A stretch of DNA of 64,000 nt, taken from assembly GCA_016716605.1 (NCBI GenBank), contig JADJWA010000001.1, positions 1,178,001-1,242,000 of the forward strand. Direction: 5' to 3'. Position numbers and translations under genes: made by a program. The first letter of the stretch is position 1; every line of letters starts with the position of its first letter. Origin of the DNA: Flavobacteriales bacterium (GTDB lineage: Bacteria; Bacteroidota; Bacteroidia; Flavobacteriales_F; PHOS-HE28). Shown one piece after another: positions 53,090-62,186 of this stretch. The notes beneath the pieces were generated by a model. That model was not told where the DNA came from, ran no database searches, and saw only the letters and a list, made by a program, of their open reading frames with translations.

Positions 53090-53119
53090 AGCCCGTTTGG
53101 AATCTCTTCAAACAGGCTC
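53089..53119 (+). terminator. Hairpin at the end of the response-regulator gene
   Basis: gagcccgtttg (53089-53099) pairs with caaacaggctc (53109-53119) with one mismatch, starting inside the stop codon. A short ttaag follows. Probably a terminator, although the U-tract is poor. Confidence 0.45.
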
Positions 53120-53216
53120 TTAAGCGACCCGTGTGAAAAGCCCCCTTGCACCCGTGCAAGCACCGGTGCCACGCATGGTCCGCATCGCCTTCATTTGATG
53201 GCTCATACCGTACCCG

Positions 53217-54161
53217 ATGCTGCACCCCCGTACCCGCCTTCGCTTGCTGCTCACCGCCCTGCCCTTCACCTTGCTGGCCTGTGGACCTTCCGCCCCGGAG
53301 CAGCAGGCACCGGCCACCAACGGGATCGAGGTCCTCGATGCCGCCCTGAAATCCGCCCTGCCCGATGTGTTCGGCACGGAGCACCTCTACGTGCCCAAGG
53401 GCGAATTGGCCTGTGCCGAAGCGGACTTCACGGACCATATCCACCAAGGCGATTCCACCAGCCATGCGCCCATCCCGCTGCCATCGGGCGGCATCCAGGT
53501 GAAGTGCTCCGCCCTGCTGAGCGCACTGGATGCGGTGGAGCCCTGTGAGCCCAGCGGCCCCATCGTGCGCGGCGTGGTGGTGCACTATGGGCTGAACAGC
53601 AACGCGTTTGATGTGCGGCTGCAACTGCTCTGCCTGAAGTACGACGACACCACCGAGGAATACGAGTATGCTGAATCGGACGATTGCTACCGGATCAAGT
53701 CCGACGGCTCGTTGCAGCTCGAAACGGGCGGGCTCGTGGCGTGGCGTGCAGCGGGCGGAGGCTGGGCCAACTACGCGGCCAGGGTGATGATCAAGTCCGA
53801 CTACAATTCAGCTTGGGTCAGGCTCCATGCGGAATCGGAGCCCAACTCGGCGATCCACGGCGAGGATGTGGTGCGCGGCCTCATCGCACAGAACGGCTTG
53901 AGCGAAGGCGAACTCTCGCTGGTGCCCATTGCCACGCCGCAATTCCGCGCCCTGCTCCCCGACAGCACGTATGAAGAGCGCGGCTTCCATCAGGGCCTGG
54001 CCTGGGTGCCGGTGGGCGTGGACCTGGACGATTCCACTTACACGAACGAGCCGTTCCGGGCGAAGGCGCTGGATGTGGGATCGCCCTGCCCGCACCTCTG
54101 CCCGAATACGCCGTTCCAATTCTGGACTGCGGCCACCAGCCCCCGGCACACGTGCAAATGA
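53217..54161 (+). CDS. Lipoprotein of unknown function
   Basis: A 314-residue protein with a lipoprotein signal (LRLLLTALPFTLLACGPS, Cys about residue 22). The mature domain is unknown, with scattered cysteines and strand-rich segments (GGIQVKCSALLSALD ... GPIVRGVVVHYGLNSNAFDVRLQLLCL ... GFHQGLAWVPVGVDLDDSTY). It may be a periplasmic or surface protein. It is followed by a membrane protein and kinase gene on the same strand. Confidence 0.7.
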   Translation: MLHPRTRLRLLLTALPFTLLACGPSAPEQQAPATNGIEVLDAALKSALPDVFGTEHLYVPKGELACAEADFTDHIHQGDSTSHAPIPLPSGGIQVKCSALLSALDAVEPCEPSGPIVRGVVVHYGLNSNAFDVRLQLLCLKYDDTTEEYEYAESDDCYRIKSDGSLQLETGGLVAWRAAGGGWANYAARVMIKSDYNSAWVRLHAESEPNSAIHGEDVVRGLIAQNGLSEGELSLVPIATPQFRALLPDSTYEERGFHQGLAWVPVGVDLDDSTYTNEPFRAKALDVGSPCPHLCPNTPFQFWTAATSPRHTCK

Positions 54162-54191
54162 GCCCGGAATAGCACCTGGTTCTGCACGCCG

Positions 54192-54842
54192 ATGCTCCTC
54201 TACCACCTCCGCGAGCTGCTCATGCTTGCAGCCATCGGAGCGGCCTTCGCCGCCTTCTTGCGCATCCAGCGGCCAAGGCCCCGCCTCTTCCGGCTTGGCG
54301 GCGCGCTCATGGCGCTGGCCTTCCTCGTGGAGTTGATCGGCTATGTCACCAAGGTTCAGCAAGAGATCAACGCCCCGTTCTACAATTCCTTCATCGTGCT
54401 GGAGTTCCTGCTCGTGCTGGCCATGGTCCACGCTGAGCAACCCGATTGGAGCAAGGTGCTGCTATTGGTCGCCGCATTCGGACTCGCCGGCTTCGTGGTG
54501 AACGCACGATTCGTGGACTGGCAGCACGACATGCTGTTCGAAGCGATCGTCCTGTTCGCCTTATTGCTCGCCATCGTGCTTGGCGCGCTGCTTTGGCGCA
54601 TGGCCAACACCAGCACGATCGCCTTGCTCAGGGTGCCCGCATTCTGGCTCTTCACTGGCATGCTCCTTTACTTCACCGCATTGCCGCCCGTGATGGGCCT
54701 GGCGCGCTACCTCCGCAAGCAGGACCTGGAGCTCGCGTCCACCCTTTGGACCATCATGCCCGTGCTTTGCACGGTTCGCTACCTTCTCGCCGCCTATGCC
54801 TGCTGGCTCCTGGGCGGACAGCAGCGCGCGAAGCATGAGTGA
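54192..54842 (+). CDS. Multi-pass membrane protein preceding a histidine kinase
   Basis: A 216-residue protein with six to seven TM helices (starting LRELLMLAAIGAAFAAFL). It overlaps the kinase gene by 8 nt. The layout suggests that it is the membrane sensor for the kinase, which itself has only one TM helix. No named family was recognised. Confidence 0.75.
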   Translation: MLLYHLRELLMLAAIGAAFAAFLRIQRPRPRLFRLGGALMALAFLVELIGYVTKVQQEINAPFYNSFIVLEFLLVLAMVHAEQPDWSKVLLLVAAFGLAGFVVNARFVDWQHDMLFEAIVLFALLLAIVLGALLWRMANTSTIALLRVPAFWLFTGMLLYFTALPPVMGLARYLRKQDLELASTLWTIMPVLCTVRYLLAAYACWLLGGQQRAKHE

Positions 54843-55620
54843 GCCGCTGCAGATCGTCTTCGTCGTCGTCGTCATCACCTTCGTGCTGCTGCTGATGGGG
54901 GTGGCCATGGCGGGCCTCCTGGTGGTGAATGCGAACCGGCGGGTGAAGCACCGCTTGGAGCTGGAGGCCGCGCAGCGCAAGCTCCAGGAAGAAGTGGTGC
55001 GCGCTGAACGCGAGGCCACGCGGCAGACCATGCATCACGTAGGCCTCGAGCTGCACGACAACCTGGGCCACACGTTCACCATGGCGCGCGTGGGGCTCAT
55101 GACGGCCCTCGAAGAGAACGAGCCCCAGCGGATCGCAGTCGCGATCGAGGCCCTCGACCATGGCATCGCCGAGCTGCGCAGCACGGCGCTCGACCTGCGG
55201 GAGGACCTCTGGAACAACCGGACCCTGGCAGAGGCCCTGGCCTTCGAGGCCGCGCGCATTGAGCGCGTGGTGCGCATCAGCGCCCAGCTCCAGGTGGAAG
55301 GCGAATCCCGCACGATCAATGCCGACACCAGCACCATCCTCTACCGCATCTTCCAGGAAGTGGTGAACAACGCGCTCAAGCATAGCCGGGCCGATGCGCT
55401 CTCCATCACCTTTCGCTACGGCCCACCCATCACGCTCATCGTATCGGACAATGGGCGGGGCTTCGACCCGGATGCCACCGAAAGCAATGGCGGCCTGCAC
55501 ACTCTGCGCCACCGTTGCGCGCTCATCGGCTTCAGCGCGCATTGCGCCAGCGCACCGGATCGTGGCTGCACGTGGACCTTCACGGAGCTCGTCGCCGCGC
55601 CGCGACCGGGGCTCGCCTGA
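54835..55620 (+). CDS. Sensor histidine kinase, HisKA_3 (NarX/DesK-like) type
   Basis: A 261-residue protein from ATG 54835. One TM helix (about residues 7-30) is followed by a coiled segment. The H box is MHHVGLELHDNLGHTFTMARVGL with His in ELHDNLGH (about residue 71), the N box VVNNALKHSR (about 177) and the G1 box SDNGRGFDPD (about 204). There is no input domain, so input probably comes from the membrane protein that overlaps its start. It would phosphorylate a LuxR-type regulator such as those at 52430 or 48749. Confidence 0.92.
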   Translation: MSEPLQIVFVVVVITFVLLLMGVAMAGLLVVNANRRVKHRLELEAAQRKLQEEVVRAEREATRQTMHHVGLELHDNLGHTFTMARVGLMTALEENEPQRIAVAIEALDHGIAELRSTALDLREDLWNNRTLAEALAFEAARIERVVRISAQLQVEGESRTINADTSTILYRIFQEVVNNALKHSRADALSITFRYGPPITLIVSDNGRGFDPDATESNGGLHTLRHRCALIGFSAHCASAPDRGCTWTFTELVAAPRPGLA

Positions 55621-55712
55621 CACGGAAGGGCGCGCATAGGAACTGAATGGGCGCAACGCCTTCCCTAGAACCCACGCCGCAGTTCAGGAAGGGGATTCCT
55701 CTGCGGCCCTTT

Positions 55713-55856
55713 TCACAGCGCATTCTTCGTCACCCAGATTCGCCAGGCGATGATCAGCTTCTGGGTCTTGGTGAGCCGGAGCAGATCCTTGTCCCACATC
55801 TTCGGGAGCAAGGCCTTGTTCAGTTTCGCAAGCATGCGGAAGAGCTGCTTCTTCAT
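55713..55856 (-). CDS. 47-residue conserved-looking basic protein
   Basis: ATG 55856 encodes MKKQLFRMLAKLNKALLPKM, then WDKDLLRLTKTQKLIIAWRIWVTKNAL. The basic amphipathic start, the LTKTQK motif and the W/R-rich end resemble a family of short proteins common in Flavobacteriia. Function unknown. It is too short for routine gene callers, but the codon pattern looks coding. Confidence 0.6.
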   Translation of the reverse strand: MKKQLFRMLAKLNKALLPKMWDKDLLRLTKTQKLIIAWRIWVTKNAL

Positions 55857-55981
55857 CTGATGGCTGGTGCTGAACGAGAAGGTCGGTGCAAGCTAGGTGG
55901 AGGGGAAGGAGGTGAGGGAGGTGAGGGAGGAGTCCTCCTTTGCTTCCATTACCACCTTCACCTCCATTTCCCGCATTCAAC

Positions 55982-56908
55982 TCAGCATTTCGTCCCGCAA
56001 TCCTCATCGGCCCATTCGAGTTCGATGGTGGCGTGGTGGATGCCGTGCTTCTGCAGCGCCTCGCGGGCCTTGGCCTTGATGCCGAGCGCTTCGCGGTGAT
56101 CAATGCCCTCAACCACCACATGCACGGTATGCACGATGAAGCTGCCGTCGAGCGTCCACGTGTGCTGGTCGTGCAGGTCGATGACGTGCGGGATGGCCAT
56201 GAGGTCGGTGCGCACCTGCTGCATGTCGAGCCCCGCGGGGATCTCCTGCATGAGGATGCCGGTTCCTTTCTTCAAGGTACCGATGGCGTTGATGAGGATG
56301 TAGGCGCTGATGGCGACGCTGAGCAATGGATCGACGATGGCCCAGTTGGTGAAGTAGATGACGATGCCGCCCACGAGCACCGCGGCCCAGCCGAGCACGT
56401 CCTCCAGCAAATGCAGGTAAGCGCCGCGCTCGTTCAGCGTTTGCCCGCCGTGCAGCTTCCACGCGGCGAAGCCGTTCATGGCGAGGCCGAAGAGCGCGAA
56501 GCCGATCATGCCCAGTGAATGCGGCAGCTCCGGCGCCCAGAGCTTGGGCACGCTCACGGTGAGCATGAAGAGCGCCCCGATGATGAGCACCACGCTGGTG
56601 AGCCATCCGCCGAGCATGCTGTAGCGACCGTAGCCGTAGCTGTAATGCGAATCTCGACCCTTCATGGCCACGCGTTGCAGGTACCACGCGGTGCCGAGCA
56701 CCAGGCAGTCGCCCGCATCGTGCAGGGCATCGGTGAGCACCGCGATGCTGCCCGTCCACCAGCCGCCAACGACCTCTACGAGCGTGAAGGCGAGGTTGAC
56801 GAAGAAGGCGGTGCGGAGGGCTACGGCACTTGCGGCGGAAACGTGGCCGTGGGCGTGCTCGTGGTGGTGATGGCCCGTGTGCGAGTGTGCGTGCTCGTGT
56901 TGGGGCAT
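55982..56908 (-). CDS. Cation diffusion facilitator (Zn/Co/Cd exporter)
   Basis: A 308-residue CDF protein with a His-rich N-terminus (MPQHEHAHSHTGHHHHEHAHG), six TM helices, and the metal-site pairs ALTDALHDAGD (TM2) and YLHLLEDVLGW (TM5), then a cytosolic domain with LHDQHTWTLDG. It exchanges protons for divalent metal and exports it from the cytoplasm. The dnaG tail copy lies 17 nt upstream, so it was probably once the gene directly after dnaG. Confidence 0.94.
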   Translation of the reverse strand: MPQHEHAHSHTGHHHHEHAHGHVSAASAVALRTAFFVNLAFTLVEVVGGWWTGSIAVLTDALHDAGDCLVLGTAWYLQRVAMKGRDSHYSYGYGRYSMLGGWLTSVVLIIGALFMLTVSVPKLWAPELPHSLGMIGFALFGLAMNGFAAWKLHGGQTLNERGAYLHLLEDVLGWAAVLVGGIVIYFTNWAIVDPLLSVAISAYILINAIGTLKKGTGILMQEIPAGLDMQQVRTDLMAIPHVIDLHDQHTWTLDGSFIVHTVHVVVEGIDHREALGIKAKAREALQKHGIHHATIELEWADEDCGTKC

Positions 56909-56924
56909 GGGGCGAAAGGTATTC

Positions 56925-57063
56925 CTAGCCCACCACCACCCTTCCCGTCCGCTTCGCCAGCTTCATCTTGGCTTCGCTGAGGCGCTGGATCTCCGCGAGC
57001 AGCAGCATCATGGCCGTGTGATCGGCGGCATTCAATTGCTCCTGGCGGTCGCGCACCATGCGG
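56925..57063 (-). pseudogene. dnaG: Displaced copy of the dnaG 3' end
   Basis: Forty-four codons after ATG 57059 (MVRDRQEQLNAADHT..., ending LAKRTGRVVVG and stop) correspond to the last part of DnaG (MVRDRQERLKTADDT..., LAKRTGRVVVG). The end is identical in protein; the middle has substitutions, and many third positions differ. It is the far border of the region occupied by the DUF4145-TPR gene. Confidence 0.88.
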
Positions 57064-57124
57064 GCTGCACGTGGGGCCTATGACGCAGTCCAGCGCCCGC
57101 CGCCCCGCTCTTACGTTTGCTCGC

Positions 57125-59863
57125 ATGCCCGATGCCCTTTCCGCCAAGCTGAACGACTTCGCCGGTTACGTGGCCGATGCGTTGGATCGGCACCGCAGCG
57201 GGAAGCATGCCGATGCGCTGGGCAACATGCGCAAGGCGGCGGAGGCGGCGTGCAAGGTGCTGCTGCTGCAGAAGGTGAGCGCGTTGCAGGCGGCCAGCGT
57301 GATCGAGGGGTCGAACCTGCAGCTCTTGATCGGCTCGGTGCAGCGGCACGCGCAAGTGCCGCAGGAAGTGGTGAACCACTTGAAGGCGCTGCAGATCCAG
57401 GGCAACAAGGGGGTGCACGACGAACCGGTGATGCGCAGCTCCGCCACCATTGGCGCGGTGCATCTGGCGGCCCTGGTGCAGTGGCTCTATGCAGAGCGCC
57501 TGCGCATGCCGCTGCCGAAGCAGCTGGCCGAAGCGCTTTCGGGCAAGGCGGTGAAGGACCGGCTGGAGGCCGAGCGCAGGAAACAGGAAGAAGAGCAACG
57601 TGCCCAAGCCGCGCACATTGCCGGGTTGCAAGCGCGCTTGGACGAGATAGCGTCGGCAGAAGCGCGCAAGGGCGATGAGCGCGCAGCGCTTGAAGCAGAG
57701 CTGGCGGCCATCCGCGCGCAGGCCGACGAAGGGCAGGCCTTGCGCAAGGAGCTTACGCAGTTGAGGCTGGTGGTGGAGAAGCAGGGGGAACGCGCCGGCG
57801 CGCCGGCCCTGCCGCCCCCAGCGGAAGCAGCAGCGCCCAAGCGCACGTCACGCACGTGGTGGTGGATGGCCGCTGTAGCCGCTGGGATCGCGATCAGCGT
57901 GATGCTCGTGCGCACTTCCGGCGAAGCGGAACCACTTGGCGAGGACTGGTCGGCGCCCGCCGATACGGTGCTGCGCGTGGTGCTGCTGCCTTTCCAGGTG
58001 CTGCAGGACGACCCGAACCTGGAGCTGCGCTTCGAGGAGGTGCTGCGCAAGCACCTGCACGCGCATGCGGCGGCGCATGGCATACCGGCGGAGATCAGGT
58101 TGCTGCGCGAAGCACGCGCGCTCAGCGGCGACGACGCGGTGCGTCTGGCGGACAGCCTGCATGCGCGGCTGCTCTTCCACGGCGAGCTTACCGAGCCCAC
58201 GGCCACGGACAGCGGCGCCGTGAGCCTGCACTACGTGATGCGGCGCATGAACAGCAGCGAGGCCAACCGGCTTGTGCCCTTGCGCTTCCGCACGCTCGCC
58301 GAACGCGCCACCGAATTGCTCGTGGCCACCACGGGCAACCTCCTGGACCGGGCGATGGCCAACGTGCATGCCTCCAAGGGGGAATGGTCGCGCGCGCTGG
58401 AGCTGCTCTATGCATCGGAGCCCACCACCACCGAGGTCGATTTCGTGAATCGCGGGTTCCGCGTCGATTGCCATGCACGGCTGGGCCAGTTCAAGGAAGC
58501 GCTGCGCGAAGCCACGGCCATGGTGAACCTGCAGCCGGACAACGCTTATGGCTGGATGCTGACGGCCAATGTGCTCGACACCCTGGGCCAGCTGCCGGAA
58601 GCGCGCGCCACCTACGAGGAGGCACTGCTGCGCGCGCCTCGGCACACCGGGATCCTCACCGACCTGGCCGAGCTGTACCTGGGCGCGAGCGATCGAAGCG
58701 CGCAGGCTATTGCACGCGGCCTGGAGCTCGCCTTGCGGGCCATCGAGGCCGACAGCACATCGGGCCGGGCTAGGTTCCTTGCCGGCTTCGCAGCCTATGC
58801 CCAAGGCGATTGGCCGCAGAGCATGCATCACCTGGAGCGCGCCATCGCAACCGGGAATGCTCCGGCCAAGGCGCGAACCCTTCTTGCCGAACTGCTGATC
58901 CTTCGCGTGAGTCCCGCCGATCATCGCCGGGCCGAGGCCTTGCTGCTCGATGCCTTCCGGATCGATAGCACCGATGCCAGGACACTCTTCAACCTGGGCG
59001 AATTGTACACCAGGACCCCATTGGCCGATCCCGAGAAGGCGCAGGCATTCTACGCCCGTGCGCGATTGAGCGACCAGGTGATGGAGCGCGAGCGCACCAT
59101 CGGATTAGCCAACGCCGCCCTGATGCAAGGGCGCAATGAGGAGGCGATCAGCCTCATCATGCCGATCTGGGAGCAGGACAGCACCAACGTACTTGCGGGC
59201 CAGGCCTATGCACAGGCCTTGCTGAACCTGAAGCGATACCCCGAGGCGGTGCGCGTGGCCGAGCAGCTCTTGGCCATCGACCCGCTGAGCAAGCACGGGC
59301 ATATGAACCTGGGCCTCATCCATCGGCTCGGCGATGCCAGCGTGCGCGACCTGCCGAAAGCAGCGGCGCATTACCAGGCTGCGCTGCGCTCCGATCCCTT
59401 CGACACGCTCGCGCTCATCAACCTCGGCGGGATCCTCTTCGACCTGCAGGACCTCAACGGCACGGTGCGCATCATGCAGCGTGCGGTCGCCGCGGCTCCG
59501 CGATCACATCAAGCGCACCGAACGCTCGCCCTGGCGCTCAATGCCAGCGGGCGCGATCGCGAGGCGCTCACCCACTACATCATGGCGCATGAGCTCTGGC
59601 CCCATGATGATCTGGTGGCCTCGAACCTGGCCTACCTCCTCCTTGCGGAAGGCCTGACGCAAGATCCCGCCAGAGCGCTCGCGCTCGCGGAGCATTCGAT
59701 GCGGCTCGCGCCGAGCGCGCCGAATCGCACAGTGCTCGCCATGGCCTTGGCGAAGAACGACCGCTTCGTTGAAGCGGCGCAGCAGTACAGCAGGGCTGTG
59801 GCCGAGGATCCGACGGTGCGATGGCCGGAGCTGGAAGCCTATTTGGCCACGAAGGGCTTCTGA
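57125..59863 (+). CDS. DUF4145-coiled coil-TM-TPR protein
   Basis: A 912-residue protein from ATG 57125 (GTG 57071 and ATG 57080 are alternatives). Residues 10-125 match a DUF4145-like helical domain (GKHADALGNMRKAAEAACKVLL ... IQGNKGVHDE ... VQWLYAERL), followed by a coiled coil (about 145-235), one TM helix (about 257-273), a domain beginning VVLLPFQVLQD, and about 9 TPR-like repeats to the end (for example AYGWMLTANVLDTLGQLPEARATYEEAL). DUF4145 is often found in restriction and defence proteins. The gene is convergent with dnaG, with 4 nt between stops. Confidence 0.75.
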   Translation: MPDALSAKLNDFAGYVADALDRHRSGKHADALGNMRKAAEAACKVLLLQKVSALQAASVIEGSNLQLLIGSVQRHAQVPQEVVNHLKALQIQGNKGVHDEPVMRSSATIGAVHLAALVQWLYAERLRMPLPKQLAEALSGKAVKDRLEAERRKQEEEQRAQAAHIAGLQARLDEIASAEARKGDERAALEAELAAIRAQADEGQALRKELTQLRLVVEKQGERAGAPALPPPAEAAAPKRTSRTWWWMAAVAAGIAISVMLVRTSGEAEPLGEDWSAPADTVLRVVLLPFQVLQDDPNLELRFEEVLRKHLHAHAAAHGIPAEIRLLREARALSGDDAVRLADSLHARLLFHGELTEPTATDSGAVSLHYVMRRMNSSEANRLVPLRFRTLAERATELLVATTGNLLDRAMANVHASKGEWSRALELLYASEPTTTEVDFVNRGFRVDCHARLGQFKEALREATAMVNLQPDNAYGWMLTANVLDTLGQLPEARATYEEALLRAPRHTGILTDLAELYLGASDRSAQAIARGLELALRAIEADSTSGRARFLAGFAAYAQGDWPQSMHHLERAIATGNAPAKARTLLAELLILRVSPADHRRAEALLLDAFRIDSTDARTLFNLGELYTRTPLADPEKAQAFYARARLSDQVMERERTIGLANAALMQGRNEEAISLIMPIWEQDSTNVLAGQAYAQALLNLKRYPEAVRVAEQLLAIDPLSKHGHMNLGLIHRLGDASVRDLPKAAAHYQAALRSDPFDTLALINLGGILFDLQDLNGTVRIMQRAVAAAPRSHQAHRTLALALNASGRDREALTHYIMAHELWPHDDLVASNLAYLLLAEGLTQDPARALALAEHSMRLAPSAPNRTVLAMALAKNDRFVEAAQQYSRAVAEDPTVRWPELEAYLATKGF

Positions 59864-59867
59864 CCCC

Positions 59868-61817
59868 TCAGCCCACCACCACCCTCCCGGTCCGCTTCGC
59901 GAGCTTCTGCTTCACCTCCGTGAGCGCGCGGATCTCGGCGAGGAGGATCATCAGGTTCGTATCGTCGGCGGTCTTGAGCCGCTCCTGGCGGTCGCGCACC
60001 ATGCGGTCCACGCGGCGCTCCTTGAGGATGTCCACGGCTTCCTCGATGGCATCGTAGAGCTGCTCGCTCTCGCGCTTCACGTGGATCTTGTGGCGGTCCT
60101 TCCAATTGGGGCTGAGCACGTGGCGGTCGGTGAGCAGATCGATGGCGGTGCCGCGCCAGTCCTGGCGCTCGTGGGCCACGTAGCGCGAGGCATCGATGGC
60201 GTTGCCGGTATTGGTGGCGAAGCGGTAGTCGAGGTAGATCTCGCGGAAGAGCGGCTCGTCGAAGAGGATGTCGTCGAGGGCAAGCAGCTCGAACATCGTT
60301 TCGGCCACGGTACTCTCGTCGTCGGCGGGATTGCCCTCGTCGTCGAGCACGGGCACGCTGATGCGTTCGTGGCCGTAGGCGAGCAGCAGGCGGAGCAGGT
60401 CGCGTTCCTGCGGTGTGGTGCCCACCTCCTCCAGCGTGGGTTGCGGCGGCGCGATCTCCGTTGGGATCAGCTCCTCCGGCACGGGCTGGTCATCACCAAG
60501 CTTCTTGCGGTACTGCCTGCGCAGCACCTTGTTCATCTCGCTAATGAGCGCTTGCTCGTTCACGCTGAGCAGGCGTGCGCATTGCTGGATGTAGAGTGAG
60601 CGCAATACTTGATCGGGCACCAGCGCGATGCTCTCCACGATCTCGTGGATGGCGGCGGCCTTCTTCACGGGGTCGTCGCCCACATCCTGCATGAGCAAGG
60701 TGGCCTTGAACACGAGGAAGTCCTGCGCGGTGCCGGTGAGATGTGCGAGCACCTCGCTGCTGCTGTGGCTCTTGGCGAAGCTGTCGGGATCCTCACCCTC
60801 GGGGAAGGTGACCACCTTCACGTTGAGGCCCTCCTTCAGGATGAGGTCGATGCCGCGCAGGCTCGCCTTCATGCCCGCTGCATCGCCGTCGTAGAGGATG
60901 CACACCGTTGGCGCATAGCGCTTGATCAGCCGCACCTGATCCTCGGTGAGGCTGGTGCCGCTGCTGGCCACCACGTTGGTGATGCCGGCCTGATGCAGCG
61001 AGATCACATCGGTGTAGCCCTCGACCAGATAGCAGAGCTGCTGCTCCACGATGGCCTTCTTGGCGTGATGGATGCCGTAGAGCGAGCGGCTCTTCACATA
61101 GAGGACGCTCTCGGGCGAGTTGAAGTACTTCGGGAGCTTCTTATCGCTCTTCAGCGTGCGCGCGCCGAAGGCGATGGGCTGGCCGCTGAGGCCGAAGACG
61201 GGGAAGGTGACGCGCCCGGCGAAGAAGTCCCAGGCCCCACCATCGTCGCGGCGCTTGATCCAACCGGCCTTCTCCAGGATCTCCGGATTGAAGCCGTTGG
61301 CCTGCGCAGCGATGGCGAAAGCGTTGCCCTGCTCGGGCACGTAGCCCAGGTGGAAGGCCTTGATGGTGGTATCGCTGAAGCCGCGCTCGTGGAAGTACGA
61401 GAGGCCGATGCGCTTGCCTTCATCGGTGTTCCAGAGCTGCTCTTCGCTCCAGGCCATGGCCCATTGCTGCGCCACGGCGATGCTCTCACGCTCGCTCTGC
61501 TCCAGCTGCTGCTCGGGCGATTGCTCCTCTTCGGGCAGTTCGATCTGGTAGCGCTTCGCGAGCCACTTGATCGCCTCTACATAGCTGAGGTGCTCGTGCT
61601 CTTGCAGGAAGGTGATGGCATCGCCGGCCTTGCCGCAGCCGAAGCACTTGTAGATGCCGAGGTTCGGGGTGACGTTGAAGCTCGGCGTCTTCTCGTTGTG
61701 GAAGGGGCAGAGGCCGAGGTAGCGCGGGCCTTTGCGCTTGAGCGCGACGAATTCGCCCACGACCTCCTCGACGCGCATGGCGTCTTTGACGGATTGGATG
61801 GCAGAGGGGGAGATCAT
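59868..61817 (-). CDS. dnaG: DNA primase
   Basis: A 649-residue primase. The N-terminal zinc finger is CPFHNEKTPSFNVTPNLGIYKCFGCGKAGD (Cys, His, Cys, Cys). The catalytic core includes EGYTDVISLHQAGI and the TOPRIM acidic motif CILYDGDAAGMKAS (about residue 300). The C-terminal helicase-interaction domain is present, ending KLAKRTGRVVVG. It makes RNA primers at the replication fork. ATG 61817 is preceded by the G-rich minisatellite. Confidence 0.97.
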   Translation of the reverse strand: MISPSAIQSVKDAMRVEEVVGEFVALKRKGPRYLGLCPFHNEKTPSFNVTPNLGIYKCFGCGKAGDAITFLQEHEHLSYVEAIKWLAKRYQIELPEEEQSPEQQLEQSERESIAVAQQWAMAWSEEQLWNTDEGKRIGLSYFHERGFSDTTIKAFHLGYVPEQGNAFAIAAQANGFNPEILEKAGWIKRRDDGGAWDFFAGRVTFPVFGLSGQPIAFGARTLKSDKKLPKYFNSPESVLYVKSRSLYGIHHAKKAIVEQQLCYLVEGYTDVISLHQAGITNVVASSGTSLTEDQVRLIKRYAPTVCILYDGDAAGMKASLRGIDLILKEGLNVKVVTFPEGEDPDSFAKSHSSSEVLAHLTGTAQDFLVFKATLLMQDVGDDPVKKAAAIHEIVESIALVPDQVLRSLYIQQCARLLSVNEQALISEMNKVLRRQYRKKLGDDQPVPEELIPTEIAPPQPTLEEVGTTPQERDLLRLLLAYGHERISVPVLDDEGNPADDESTVAETMFELLALDDILFDEPLFREIYLDYRFATNTGNAIDASRYVAHERQDWRGTAIDLLTDRHVLSPNWKDRHKIHVKRESEQLYDAIEEAVDILKERRVDRMVRDRQERLKTADDTNLMILLAEIRALTEVKQKLAKRTGRVVVG

Positions 61818-61825
61818 GAGTCAGT

Positions 61826-61975
61826 TGGCAGGGGCAGGGGCAGTGGGCAGGAGCAGGGGCAGTGGGCAGTGGGCAGGAGGCAGGGGCAGGAGGCAGGGGG
61901 CAGGGGGCAGGGGGCAGGGGCAGGAGGCAGGAGCAGGGGCAGTGGGCAGGAGCAGGGGCAGTGGGCAGTTGGGGT
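61826..61975. repeat. G-rich minisatellite upstream of dnaG
   Basis: Irregular tandem units of 6-8 nt based on ggcaggg, ggcagga, ggcagt and aggggca over about 150 bp. The plus strand holds many runs of three to five Gs, compatible with G-quadruplexes. It lies immediately 5' of dnaG on the template side. Confidence 0.85.
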
Positions 61976-62186
61976 GGGCCGAAAGGGCCGTGAATGTAGA
62001 AGCGTGAGGCGTGCGGGCCTTGGTCTGTTGAAATGATGCGTGCATCACCGGCGATTGTTCACTTCGATCCATGGCGGACGGCTGAGGGCCAGCTTGTTTC
62101 CGTGCCAGGTCTTGAGATGCTATGGGCTATCAACAACCCTCTACCGCCAAGCTGAGCACTGCACGCGACGCGAAACCGATAACCGT
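61976..62186. other. Spacer between the minisatellite and the MORN gene
   Basis: About 210 nt without a gene. Together with the minisatellite it makes a 369-nt gap. The first part is TG-rich, the second part neutral. No promoter was identified with confidence. Confidence 0.4.

Noticed and set aside
60609..62036. 475-codon plus-strand frame opposite dnaG and through the minisatellite
   Set aside because: Antisense to a complete primase gene, with a low-complexity GGRGQGQ tail produced by the G-rich repeat.
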